Source of the DNA: an uncultured Lachnospiraceae bacterium | Lineage (GTDB): Bacteria; Bacillota; Clostridia; Lachnospirales; Lachnospiraceae | Direction of reading: 5' to 3' | Assembly: GCA_910579735.1 (NCBI GenBank) | Contig: CAJTUZ010000006.1 | Coordinates: forward strand, 62,001-126,000 | Length of the DNA stretch: 64,000 bases | Shown: positions 42,483-51,458 of the stretch, piece by piece | Numbering within the stretch: position 1 is the first letter of the stretch | Layout of the letters: each line of letters begins with the position of its first letter | The notes under the pieces: generated by a model | What the model was told of the DNA's origin: nothing | Database searches by the model: none | What the model saw: only the letters and a program-made list of their open reading frames with translations | Position numbers and translations under genes: made by a program

Positions 42483-43103
42483 TCACTTTCCCTGTAACAG
42501 ATCCAGATTAATAGATTCTTCGGAACGATCGTCATAATCTACTTCCTGCAGCAGCTTTTCCACGCTCTGCGGCATAAGCTCCGCCCGATTGGCTTTAACG
42601 ACTTCATTATAGCCGTTTATCGTGTCAAAAAAGCTTTCATAGTGCGCGGTTGTCGTATTTAAGGTAGTCGTCATCAGATTTTCAAGATTTGACAGCATAT
42701 CGTCTAAATACTGCATGGCGGATGCCCGCATGCCGTTTGCTTCGATCGTTGCATTATCCAGAATCTCCTGAGCCTGATGGGTCGCTAACGTAACAACCTC
42801 ATTCGCCTGGGCATAAGCCTGCTGCATGATCTCATGCTCATTGATCAGTTCATTGGTATGTACGGTCGCTTCATTGATCAATGCCTCGGCCTTGGAACGT
42901 GCGTCATTCAAAATCGCTTCTTTGTTGGTAATGATCTTCTGGTAACGCTTGATCTCATCCGGCGTTTTCATCCGAAGTTCTCTTAAAAGCTCGTCAATCT
43001 CTTCTTTGTTTACAATAATGTTCGTCTTGGAAAGAGGCTGGTATTTACATCCGTCGATATAATCCTCAATTTCATCGATTAACTGTTCGATTCTGCTGCT
43101 CAT
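42483..43103 (-). CDS. Coiled-coil protein, DivIVA/V-ATPase-H-like, unknown role
   Basis: A 206-residue soluble, alpha-helical protein dominated by long coiled-coil segments (about 60-165, with KAEALINEATVHTNELIN and QAQEILDNATIEANGMRAS heptads). Lachnospiraceae homologues are often labelled as V-type ATPase subunit H-like or DivIVA-like, which describes shape more than function. The ATG at 43103 has AGGAG upstream, within the end of coaD, and only two bases separate the genes. Cotranscription with coaD and rsmD is expected; a cell-division or membrane role is speculation. Confidence 0.75.
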   Translation of the reverse strand: MSSRIEQLIDEIEDYIDGCKYQPLSKTNIIVNKEEIDELLRELRMKTPDEIKRYQKIITNKEAILNDARSKAEALINEATVHTNELINEHEIMQQAYAQANEVVTLATHQAQEILDNATIEANGMRASAMQYLDDMLSNLENLMTTTLNTTTAHYESFFDTINGYNEVVKANRAELMPQSVEKLLQEVDYDDRSEESINLDLLQGK

Positions 43104-43105
43104 CT

Positions 43106-43600
43106 TTACTCCTGTCTTGTATAACCATATTTTTCGTACACCAGTTTTCCGACAAAGTCCGGAACACATTGTGAAATATCTCCGTTGAAGCTGGCGATCT
43201 CTTTCACGCTGGAAGAGCTTAGATAAGCATATTCCAGACTTGTTGTCAAAAATATCGTATCCAATTCACCATTGGAAAGTTTTCTGTTTGTCTGCGATAT
43301 CTGCAGCTCATATTCAAAATCCGTAATCGCGCGCAACCCCCTGATCGCTACATGCACACCTTTGCTCTTTGCATAATCGATCAACAGGCCGCTGAAGAAA
43401 TCCACCTTTACATTCGGCAGATCTTTTGTCGCTTCTTCTAATATCTTAACACGTTCTTCCACAGAAAACAATGGAGTCTTTGTGTTATTGTTCAACACAC
43501 TTACCGTTAATTCATCAAAAATCTCAGAGGCTCTTCTGATTACATCAAGGTGGCCGTATGTGACCGGATCAAAACTACCCGGATAAATTGCAGATTTCAT
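43106..43600 (-). CDS. coaD: Phosphopantetheine adenylyltransferase
   Basis: Fourth step of coenzyme A synthesis: transfers AMP from ATP to 4'-phosphopantetheine. The 164-residue protein has the nucleotidyltransferase signature YPGSFDPVTYGHLDVIRRA, the GLRAITDFEYELQISQTNRKL motif and the LSSSSVKEIASFNGDISQCVP C-terminal segment. It follows rsmD, the typical rsmD-coaD arrangement. Confidence 0.97.
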   Translation of the reverse strand: MKSAIYPGSFDPVTYGHLDVIRRASEIFDELTVSVLNNNTKTPLFSVEERVKILEEATKDLPNVKVDFFSGLLIDYAKSKGVHVAIRGLRAITDFEYELQISQTNRKLSNGELDTIFLTTSLEYAYLSSSSVKEIASFNGDISQCVPDFVGKLVYEKYGYTRQE

Positions 43601-43667
43601 AACTGTCTCCCATTCTTGTCACTCTATTTCATCATAAATCACTTTTGACAAAATGTCTTTATAAATT

Positions 43668-44234
43668 TCAGTTTTTTTCATTTTTTTCTGTTTTTCGTAA
43701 AAACACATGTTTATTTGTTTTATATAATTTTTCTTTTGTAATGGAAAAACCCAAAGATTCTGCATAGGAAAAGTCGGTTTTATCCATCGCTTCGACTACG
43801 ATCAGCGTATTTTCCGTTACATAGGGCATCTCCCTTAGGCAGGAAAGAACACGTCTTTCAAAATCCTGCTCATAAGGCGGATCCATGAAGATAACATCGG
43901 CTTCTTTCTCATGAATACCAAAAAGCGCGCTTAACACATCCTGTTTTAAAACGGTGGCGTCCTCTTCCATCCTGGTAAATTTCAGGTTGTCCAGAATGCA
44001 GGCCGCCGCTTCTTTGCTATTTTCCACGAAATATGCGTGAGATGCGCCTCTGCTCAACGCTTCGATACCGATGCCGCCGCTTCCGCTGAATAAGTCGATA
44101 AAAATACTGTCGGGCAGATACGGCTGTAACATATTAAACAATGTCTCTTTGATCCGGTCGGTCGTCGGTCTTGTTTCCGTACCGGCAGGCGTCTTTAACT
44201 TTAAACTTCTTGCTTTTCCTGCGATAACACGCAT
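43668..44234 (-). CDS. rsmD: 16S rRNA (guanine-N2)-methyltransferase RsmD
   Basis: Methylates guanosine 966 (E. coli numbering) of 16S rRNA with SAM. The 188-residue protein begins MRVIAGKARSLKLKTPAGTETRPTTDRIKETLF-like, a family hallmark, and has the SAM site FSGSGGIGIEALSRGA and catalytic DPPYEQDF. It lies upstream of coaD. Its C-terminal end is Lys/Asn-rich with no stop ambiguity. Confidence 0.96.
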   Translation of the reverse strand: MRVIAGKARSLKLKTPAGTETRPTTDRIKETLFNMLQPYLPDSIFIDLFSGSGGIGIEALSRGASHAYFVENSKEAAACILDNLKFTRMEEDATVLKQDVLSALFGIHEKEADVIFMDPPYEQDFERRVLSCLREMPYVTENTLIVVEAMDKTDFSYAESLGFSITKEKLYKTNKHVFLRKTEKNEKN

Positions 44235-44298
44235 TTGTTTTCTCCTTCTAAGCAGGCGGACGGCATGGGATTCCGGTATTTTTACCGGGATCGAACTG

Positions 44299-46539
44299 TC
44301 AGACGCGCACCTTTACGCCCTTACTGTCCCTGTTTCCTAATTTGAGTTTGTTAAGTTCAATTGTTTTCTCTTTATAGAGGATCGTTTTATCGTCTGTGTT
44401 TCTGGTGTAATAAACGGCTTCCAGCTCATCATCGGCAGAAAGTTTCATTCCGCGGACTCCTACTGCGCCTTTTTTCTTCTCCGGTATCTGATCTACGGTA
44501 AAACGCAGGAAGAAGCCGCCCTTAGACTGTAAAATAATGTGATGCTGCTGCGTATAAGTGACCACGCTTATTACTTCATCGCCTTCCTGTAATTTGGTGG
44601 CGGCTACGGTCCTCTTGGATACGTCGAACTCTCCGCCGTCTACGATCTTCAACATGGAAAGTTTGGTGGCGAAAATAACTCTGTAAAGATTTAAATCCGT
44701 CTGGCTTGCCGCATAGACAATATTTTCTCTGGCGGAATCATAGTTACTGATATTGTCAACCGGAACGCCCTTATCGCGCAGCTTCCCGAAAGGAAGGTCT
44801 GCGGCTTTGACCGTATGAAGCTGTCCCGTATTGGTAAAAAAGCAGATCTTCCCTGTATTTTTACATTGAAATACGTATTTGTTCTCTGAAAGGACGGTTT
44901 CTTTATTGCGTTCAAATGTCTGCAGATCGATGGTTCTGGCATAACCGAAACGGTCCATCAGGAAACAGATGTCCATTTCTTCTATTTTTTTCTCTACGAA
45001 TACGGCTTCTTCGGCGTTGGTGATCTCGGTTCTTCTCTTTCTGGCATAAGATTCTTTGATCTCGTCAAGCTCGTTTATGATGACCTGTGCCATGGAATCA
45101 CGCCTTGCAAGGATATCCTCATAGCGGTAAATATTGGCCATTGTTTCTTCATGATCGTTGATCAGCGCTTCTATTTCGAGGCCGATCAGTTTATAAAGAC
45201 GCATCTCCAAGATTGCGGCAGCCTGTTTTTCGGAGAACATAAGCTGTGCCGCCATAATTTTGGATTCCCTGGAGCGGAACCTGATACCCTCCGTTTTGCC
45301 TTCTACAAGACAGGCTTTCGCCATAGCTCTGTCTTTGGAACCGCGCAGAATTTCAATGATCAGATCGATCACATTGCAGGCTTTGATCAGACCCTCCTGG
45401 ATTTCTTTTTTATCCAGCTCTTTTTCGAGCAGATTTTTATATTTGCGCGTAGTCACTTCGAAACGGAAATCAACATTGGCTTTAATGATCTGTTTTAATC
45501 CCATAGTCTCCGGCCGGTCGTTTGCGATCGCAAGCATGTTGACGCCGAAGGTATCTTCCAGACGGGTCTTTTTATAGAGCATATTTTTGAAGTTTTCCAC
45601 ATCAGCGTCTTTGCGCAGCTCAATAACGATGCGGATGCCTTCTTTGGAAGACTGGTTTGTAATGTCCACAATATCCTGCGTTTTTTTCGTTTCCGCAAGC
45701 GATGCGACATCCATTAAAAATTTGCCGATATTGGCGCCGATCATCGTATAGGGAATTTCCGTAATGATCAGATTGATCTTACCGCCTTTGGCCTTTTCTA
45801 CTTCGACTTTACCGCGGATCTTGATCTTGCCGGTACCGGTTTCATAAATATGCACAAGCTCGTCTTTGTTGATCACGATACCGCCTGTCGGAAAGTCCGG
45901 CCCTTTGATATAGCGCATCAGCTCTCCTGTCGTAATATTTTCGTCCTGCATATAGGCTTTGGTCGCATTGATGACTTCCGCAAGGTTATGCGGCGGTATA
46001 TTGGTAGCCATACCGACGGCAATGCCTTCCGAACCGTTGACGAGCAGATTGGGTATCTTGACAGGAAGAACGCTTGGTTCCTTCTCCGTTTCGTCAAAGT
46101 TGGGCATAAAGTCCACGACATCTTTATCTAAGTCGGCTAAGAAGGCTTCCTGTGTGATCCGTTCTAAACGTGCTTCCGTATAACGCATGGCCGCGGCGCC
46201 GTCACCTTCGATATTACCGAAGTTGCCGTGTCCATCGATTAAAGGAAGGCCCTTTTTGAAATCCTGTGTCATGACTACGAGTGCATCATAGATGGAACTG
46301 TCGCCGTGCGGATGATATTTACCCATCGTATCACCGACGATACGGGCCGATTTACGGTACGGCCTGTCATAACGGATGCCGAGTTCATACATATCATAAA
46401 GCGTTCTTCTCTGCACAGGCTTTAAACCATCCCGCACATCAGGGAGCGCTCTGGCAATGATGACGCTCATGGCATAATCGATATAGGATTTCCGCATGAT
46501 TTCGGAATATTCGGTTTTGATGATTCTGTTATCGTCCAT
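44299..46539 (-). CDS. parC: Type IIA topoisomerase subunit A (ParC/GyrA)
   Basis: The DNA cleavage subunit, with catalytic Tyr120 in AAMRYTEARL and the quinolone-region motif KYHPHGDSSIYDALV (Ser81 and Asp85, the sensitive-type residues). At 746 residues it is shorter than typical GyrA. I see no GyrA box (QRRGGKG) in the C-terminal beta-propeller; a looser EKKKGAVGVRG occurs instead. With the partner gene upstream this favours topoisomerase IV, whose main job is decatenation, but the gyrase/topo IV distinction is an inference. It follows the B subunit by 88 bases. Confidence 0.88.
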   Translation of the reverse strand: MDDNRIIKTEYSEIMRKSYIDYAMSVIIARALPDVRDGLKPVQRRTLYDMYELGIRYDRPYRKSARIVGDTMGKYHPHGDSSIYDALVVMTQDFKKGLPLIDGHGNFGNIEGDGAAAMRYTEARLERITQEAFLADLDKDVVDFMPNFDETEKEPSVLPVKIPNLLVNGSEGIAVGMATNIPPHNLAEVINATKAYMQDENITTGELMRYIKGPDFPTGGIVINKDELVHIYETGTGKIKIRGKVEVEKAKGGKINLIITEIPYTMIGANIGKFLMDVASLAETKKTQDIVDITNQSSKEGIRIVIELRKDADVENFKNMLYKKTRLEDTFGVNMLAIANDRPETMGLKQIIKANVDFRFEVTTRKYKNLLEKELDKKEIQEGLIKACNVIDLIIEILRGSKDRAMAKACLVEGKTEGIRFRSRESKIMAAQLMFSEKQAAAILEMRLYKLIGLEIEALINDHEETMANIYRYEDILARRDSMAQVIINELDEIKESYARKRRTEITNAEEAVFVEKKIEEMDICFLMDRFGYARTIDLQTFERNKETVLSENKYVFQCKNTGKICFFTNTGQLHTVKAADLPFGKLRDKGVPVDNISNYDSARENIVYAASQTDLNLYRVIFATKLSMLKIVDGGEFDVSKRTVAATKLQEGDEVISVVTYTQQHHIILQSKGGFFLRFTVDQIPEKKKGAVGVRGMKLSADDELEAVYYTRNTDDKTILYKEKTIELNKLKLGNRDSKGVKVRV

Positions 46540-46627
46540 TTGTTTTGACCTTCTTAGTTCTATGTATTCATGGTTCTATGTATATCAGAAAAACGTGCCT
46601 CTTTATGAATGCCGGATGGTACGGACG

Positions 46628-48550
46628 TTAAATATCCAGCTCCGCTTCCGTCGCATGACGGTAGATGAATTCTTTACGCGGCGGTACTTCGGTTCCCATA
46701 AGCATTTCCGTTACTTCGGAAGCCATGCGGGCATCTTCGATTTCTACGAGCTTTAACAGTCTTGTTTCCGGGTCAAGCGTTGTTTCCCAGAGCTGATCGG
46801 CATCCATTTCACCCAGACCCTTATAGCGCTGCAGCGTAAACGGCCCTTTATGCCTTTTTCTGTATTTTTCAAGCGCTTTATCGTCGTAAAGGTATTCTTC
46901 TTTTCCTTTTGAAGGCATGGCTTTGTAGAGCGGCGGCATGGCAATATAAACATGCCCTTCGTAGATCAGTTCCGGCATAAACCGGTAGAATAAAGTGAGG
47001 AGCAGCGTGGAAATATGGGCGCCGTCAACGTCGGCATCGGCCATAATAATGATCTTGTCATAACGGAGTCTGGAAATATCGAAATCATTGCCGTATCCTT
47101 CCGAGAAACCGCAGCCGAACGCATTGATCATGGTTTTGATTTCAGCATTGGCAAGAATTTTATCGATGCTGGCCTTTTCCACATTCAAGATCTTGCCGCG
47201 GATCGGTAAGATGGCCTGAAACATGCGGTCTCTTGCCGTTTTGGCGCTGCCGCCCGCAGAATCTCCTTCGACGATAAAGATTTCGCATTTGGAAGCGTCT
47301 TTGGATTCACAGTTGGCGAGTTTGCCGTTGGAATCAAAAGAAAACTTCTGTTTTGTCAGCATATTGGTTCTGGCTTTCTCTTCCGCCTTCCGGATTTTTG
47401 CCGCTTTCTCGGCACAGCCGATGATACTCTTTAACGTATCCAGATTTCTGTCAAAATATCTGACGATCTCGTCTCCGGTCACTTTCGCCACGACTTTGGA
47501 AGCGTCCTGGTTATCGAGTTTGGTCTTCGTCTGCCCTTCAAAGCGCGGATCGGGATGCTTGATGGAGATAACTGCGGTCATACCGTTTCTGACATCGGCG
47601 CCCGTGAAGTTCACATCTTTCTCTTTTAGAATATTCAGACCTCTCGCGTAAGTATTGATCACATTCGTAAACATTGTTTTAAAACCGGTCAGATGTGTTC
47701 CGCCCTCGGCATTGTAAATGTTGTTACAAAATCCCAGGACGTTTTCATGAAATTCATTTACATACTGCAGGGCGACTTCTACCGCAATCCCTTCCGATTC
47801 GCCCCGAAAATAAATGACATCATGGATCGCTTCTTTGGATTTGTTCATATCCTTGATAAAACCGACGATCCCTTCCGGTTCATGATATTCGATATGCTCC
47901 GGCACTTCCTGTCTGCGGTCTTCAAATACGATCGTTAGGTTGGGATTTAAGTAGGCCGTCTCATGAAGACGGCTTTTGACGTCGTCTTCCTTGAACCGGG
48001 TCTTGTCGAAGATCGTATCGTCCGGCAGAAAAGAAATCCTGGTACCGGTCTCCTTTGTTTTACCGATCACCGGCAACAGACCGTCTTTCAGTTCCAGAAC
48101 AGGGATACCGCGTTCATATTTGTCTTCATAAATATGACCTTCCGTCTTAACCGTAACGTGCAGCCATTCGGAAAGCGCATTAACGACCGATGAACCTACG
48201 CCGTGTAAACCACCGCTTGTCTTATAAGCTTCATTATCGAATTTACCGCCTGCATGGAGCGTTGTAAAAACAAGACGTTCGGCGCTGATCCCTTTTTCAT
48301 GCATGCCGACCGGAATACCGCGTCCATCGTCTTCAATTGTGGCGGAGCCATCGGCCTCAAGGGTGACATATATCGTATTGCAGTATCCGGCCAAGTGCTC
48401 GTCTACCGCATTATCTACAATCTCATAGATCAGATGGTTCAGGCCCTTTGTAGAGACACTGCCGATATACATACCGGGCCTGACTCTGACAGCCTCCAAA
48501 CCTTCTAATACAGTGATGCTGGAAGCATCATATTTGTTTGCATTTGCCAT
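46628..48550 (-). CDS. parE: Type IIA topoisomerase subunit B (ParE/GyrB)
   Basis: The ATPase subunit. The ATG at 48550 follows AGAGG and gives 640 residues starting MANANKYDASSITVLEGLEAVR. The GHKL ATPase (EIVDNAVDEHLAG, IEDDGRGIPVG, GLHGVGSSVVNALSEW) is followed by a transducer region with QTKTKLDNQ. The TOPRIM metal site has IVEGDSAGGSAK and MADADVDGAHI. The C-terminal domain has RYKGLGEMDADQLWETTLDPETR. Calling it ParE follows from the missing GyrA box in its partner. An in-frame upstream start would put the gene into its promoter. Confidence 0.9.
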   Translation of the reverse strand: MANANKYDASSITVLEGLEAVRVRPGMYIGSVSTKGLNHLIYEIVDNAVDEHLAGYCNTIYVTLEADGSATIEDDGRGIPVGMHEKGISAERLVFTTLHAGGKFDNEAYKTSGGLHGVGSSVVNALSEWLHVTVKTEGHIYEDKYERGIPVLELKDGLLPVIGKTKETGTRISFLPDDTIFDKTRFKEDDVKSRLHETAYLNPNLTIVFEDRRQEVPEHIEYHEPEGIVGFIKDMNKSKEAIHDVIYFRGESEGIAVEVALQYVNEFHENVLGFCNNIYNAEGGTHLTGFKTMFTNVINTYARGLNILKEKDVNFTGADVRNGMTAVISIKHPDPRFEGQTKTKLDNQDASKVVAKVTGDEIVRYFDRNLDTLKSIIGCAEKAAKIRKAEEKARTNMLTKQKFSFDSNGKLANCESKDASKCEIFIVEGDSAGGSAKTARDRMFQAILPIRGKILNVEKASIDKILANAEIKTMINAFGCGFSEGYGNDFDISRLRYDKIIIMADADVDGAHISTLLLTLFYRFMPELIYEGHVYIAMPPLYKAMPSKGKEEYLYDDKALEKYRKRHKGPFTLQRYKGLGEMDADQLWETTLDPETRLLKLVEIEDARMASEVTEMLMGTEVPPRKEFIYRHATEAELDI

Positions 48551-48584
48551 TTGGGAATACCTCTTTTGATAAACATTCGTGAAT

Positions 48585-48612
48585 AGTTTAACATAAATTT
48601 CTAAAAAAGCAA
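48585..48612 (-). promoter_or_regulatory. Possible promoter of parE/parC
   Basis: Minus-strand TTGCTT (48607-48612) and TAAACT (48585-48590) have a 16-base spacer. Fair but not strong match. Confidence 0.45.
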
Positions 48613-48664
48613 AGGGCAAAAGAATCTTACGACAGGCGGAATATAAAAACAATCCCGGAAGAAT

Positions 48665-49402
48665 CTACAGAGGGACGCTGTACAAATATTCCCTTCCTCG
48701 TTTACCAATTCGGTCAACAAGTTTCATATGGTGTAAAATATGGAGGGTTATCTGTGCCAGGTCGCGCCGGATATGTGCGGCAGCGGCAAATTCTCTGGCG
48801 GTAAAATCCTCTTCTAACGAGAGGGGGATGATCTGGATAAAATCTTCGTATCTTTCAATATGAATCTCATCATATAAAGTGAGCGGCATTCTGTCATAGC
48901 GGCTGCCTTTTTTTCTCCTGCCCCTGCCCTGGCTTCTCAGCATACGATATTCGTCCATATCGATCAGCGGAAAAGCGAAAGAAAGATTCGGATGCGTCAG
49001 GTAGTCTTTGATTTTATACAGCTCCGGAAAGGCGCTGTAAATACTTCCGGTTACCGGTGATTTGCGTTTTCCGGAAAGAGAACCGGTTTCTTCGTCCATG
49101 TATATGATCCAGCTGTAATGGGAAATGGGCAGCACTACCGTAACCGGGTAGGAAGGCAGAAAAGTTCCCAGTTTATCACGCAGACGGTTAAAATTACCGT
49201 TTTGGATTTCGATGATCCGGCTTCCTGTATAAATGTCTGCAATATAACCGTCTATCGGAACTTCATGATAGTCCGGATTGGGTTCGTAATACAGTTTCAT
49301 GACAGCATGTACGGTTTTTTCCTGCAATGTGCCGAAACCGTGCGGATCATGTTTGTTTAACAGTACTTTCACTTTGGCCTGTTCAAATGCTTCGGGATTC
49401 AT
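48665..49402 (-). CDS. Unknown protein with a possible PD-(D/E)XK-like nuclease core
   Basis: A 245-residue soluble protein I cannot name. The N-terminal half has the pattern Glu29 in a helix (LQEKTVHAVMKLYY), then Asp51/Asp56 in VPIDGYIADIYTG and Glu65-x-Gln67 in RIIEIQNG. The order helix-Glu, Asp, Glu-x-Gln/Lys resembles PD-(D/E)XK nucleases, though the Lys is Gln. Basic RGRRKKGSRYDR lies mid-chain. The C-terminal about 70 residues look like a winged helix (DFTAREFAAAAHIRRDLAQITLHILHHMKLVDRIGKRGREYLY). A DNA-binding nuclease is plausible but unproven. It lies upstream of parE. Confidence 0.7.
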   Translation of the reverse strand: MNPEAFEQAKVKVLLNKHDPHGFGTLQEKTVHAVMKLYYEPNPDYHEVPIDGYIADIYTGSRIIEIQNGNFNRLRDKLGTFLPSYPVTVVLPISHYSWIIYMDEETGSLSGKRKSPVTGSIYSAFPELYKIKDYLTHPNLSFAFPLIDMDEYRMLRSQGRGRRKKGSRYDRMPLTLYDEIHIERYEDFIQIIPLSLEEDFTAREFAAAAHIRRDLAQITLHILHHMKLVDRIGKRGREYLYSVPL

Positions 49403-49467
49403 GTGTATTTTATCTCTTTCTTTTACTGTACCGCCTGCGGTAAATACAGGCTTGTCTGAATTTATAA

Positions 49468-49496
49468 TTTACTTTACAGGGTTTTTGCTATATAAT
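49468..49496 (+). promoter_or_regulatory. Promoter of the GGDEF gene
   Basis: TTTACT (49468-49473) and a perfect TATAAT (49491-49496) are 17 bases apart; the ATG follows 60 bases later. Confidence 0.65.
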
Positions 49497-49556
49497 GAAA
49501 GAAATTTTGAATTTATTATATCACATAAAATACTGATCAAGGAACACTATTGACCC

Positions 49557-50663
49557 ATGAAAAATATATTGGAAAAAGAAAAAATAATAAATTTTCTAAG
49601 ACGCCATATTGTCAGGGACAGTTTTCGCTATAACCTGATCATATATTCCATTACATTGGTGCATGTTGTTCTTGTGCTGCTTTTTTGTCTGCTGAATATC
49701 TTTCCGCTTGTCCTTTTCAATATCGGCAGCGTGATCATTTATCTGTGCTGCGCCAATACGATCCGGCTCAAAGGATCATTAATCAATGTTTTTTTCACCA
49801 CGTATGTTGAAATTATTGCACATTCTTTTGTCGCCACGATCTGTATCGGATGGCGGTTCGGCTTTCCGCAGTATATTATCGGCCTGATTCCGTTCGGTTA
49901 TTATATGTGCTATACGCTGATGACCGGTATCAGAAAATATGTGATCGCAACGGTGCTCGGCGTTGCCGCGTTCTGCTCTTTTATCGGATGCCGTACGATC
50001 TCTTTGTGGTCCGGCGCTATCTATGAACTGGATGTTTCCAAATTTGCGGAACTTGGTATCTATATTTTTAACTCTATCTGCAATTTCGGTTTTCTTTTGC
50101 TTGTAACCTTTGTTTTTGTTATGGAGATGCATGAGGCAACTGTGAAACTGAGCAGTCAGAATGCCATTTTGGATAAGCTGGCAAGTATCGATCCTTTGAC
50201 GGGGTTATATAACCGCCGCAGTATGCAGGTATTTTTAAATCATGCGTTGGAATCTGACGAGGCTTTCTGCCTTGTCATGTGTGATATCGATAACTTTAAA
50301 AAGGTAAACGATACCTACGGGCATGATTTTGGTGATATTGTCTTGAAAGATATTGCCAGAATCATTCAGCAGCAGGTAAAGGATCATGGTTATGTATGCC
50401 GCTGGGGCGGTGAGGAGATCCTTATTCTCAGCAATGACAGACTCGATCATACGTGCCGGATCGCGGAAAACATCCGCCGTAATGTTGCCGATCATATTTT
50501 TCATTTTCAGGATAAATTTATTCGCTGCTCTCTCACGCTCGGCGTTGCAGCGCACAAGAGCGGGAATTCCGTCGAAGACACGATCATGCATGCAGACAGC
50601 AGACTTTATTACGGCAAACAGCATGGAAAAAACAGGGTTGTATCTTCGCACGATACCCCCTGA
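49557..50663 (+). CDS. Membrane GGDEF-domain protein, probable diguanylate cyclase
   Basis: A 368-residue protein with about six N-terminal membrane helices (about 25-190), a short coiled linker and a GGDEF domain (about 205-365). The linker carries DPLTGLYNRRSMQVF, the CDIDNFKKVNDTYGHDFGD metal site and an active GGEEI. The allosteric inhibitory RxxD motif is absent before GGEEI, so product inhibition at that site is not expected. It would make cyclic di-GMP in response to a membrane or envelope signal. The start is the ATG at 49557, nine bases after an AAGGA. Confidence 0.9.
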   Translation: MKNILEKEKIINFLRRHIVRDSFRYNLIIYSITLVHVVLVLLFCLLNIFPLVLFNIGSVIIYLCCANTIRLKGSLINVFFTTYVEIIAHSFVATICIGWRFGFPQYIIGLIPFGYYMCYTLMTGIRKYVIATVLGVAAFCSFIGCRTISLWSGAIYELDVSKFAELGIYIFNSICNFGFLLLVTFVFVMEMHEATVKLSSQNAILDKLASIDPLTGLYNRRSMQVFLNHALESDEAFCLVMCDIDNFKKVNDTYGHDFGDIVLKDIARIIQQQVKDHGYVCRWGGEEILILSNDRLDHTCRIAENIRRNVADHIFHFQDKFIRCSLTLGVAAHKSGNSVEDTIMHADSRLYYGKQHGKNRVVSSHDTP

Positions 50664-50698
50664 TCCGATCGTATCTTATGCTGTACATATGCCCTGTT

Positions 50699-51439
50699 TT
50701 ATAGTTTCTTTGTATTTCTGTCTCCGTAAAGGATCCTCTCTCTATCGGAAGCGTTCGGCTCCACCATTTTCCCGTTTCTGTCATAATAAGTAAGAAGCGT
50801 TGAATTTCTGGCAATAGTCTTTCTGCCGTTGTCCGTTAACAGGCTGATAACCCGGTCTAAATCTCCGCTCTTTAAATAGGGCTGGATCTCATGGTCTAAA
50901 AGCACTTCATTGCGGTATCTGGCATAGGCAGCTTCCTGCGGCGTTGCATAGACCATCTCCGATACTTCATCAGATCCCGTCGGCTCTGCGCCGGTGCGTG
51001 CACCATTCTTATCTGCAGCAGATGCGCTCTCTTCCTGTACGACATCTACTGCCGGCGGTTCATTCCATATTTTATAAAAGAAGTCTTTGACGGCGGCGAT
51101 CGCTGCAGCTGCAAATTCTTTGACCGATTCAAGCAAAGGCAGCTGTCCGGCAAGCGATCCGGTCCCTTTCGCTCCGGCCGCAGTCCCAGCCGATGCCCTG
51201 CCGGCATTCGCCATACGCCCGTTATTAGAGATTTCAAGCCTGACGCCGTTTTGTTCTGCAGACTGTCCTGTTTCCTTCGCGGCATCTTCCTTGTCGTCTT
51301 TTTCTTTCGTTTCCGGATTTAACTGCTCGTTTTTATAATCAAGGCTGAATTTCTCTCCGGTATCCGAAACTTTTATGTTTTTGATTTTCGTATATTCATA
51401 ATAATTGTTTCCGTTAATTCTTTCAATTCTGTTATCCAT
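50699..51439 (-). CDS. Unknown Ala/Gly- and charge-rich protein
   Basis: A 246-residue protein without signal peptide or clear family. The first about 60 residues are hydrophilic with NGNNYYEYTKIKNIKVSD. The middle is low in complexity (GRASAGTAAGAKGTGSLAGQ and an Ala-rich AAAAIAAVKDFF stretch, not a confident membrane helix). The C-terminal part has a helical LDRVISLLTDNGRKTIARNSTLLTYYD segment. It is convergent with the GGDEF gene. Function unknown. Confidence 0.75.
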   Translation of the reverse strand: MDNRIERINGNNYYEYTKIKNIKVSDTGEKFSLDYKNEQLNPETKEKDDKEDAAKETGQSAEQNGVRLEISNNGRMANAGRASAGTAAGAKGTGSLAGQLPLLESVKEFAAAAIAAVKDFFYKIWNEPPAVDVVQEESASAADKNGARTGAEPTGSDEVSEMVYATPQEAAYARYRNEVLLDHEIQPYLKSGDLDRVISLLTDNGRKTIARNSTLLTYYDRNGKMVEPNASDRERILYGDRNTKKL

Positions 51440-51458
51440 AAAAAAATTATAACAACAG

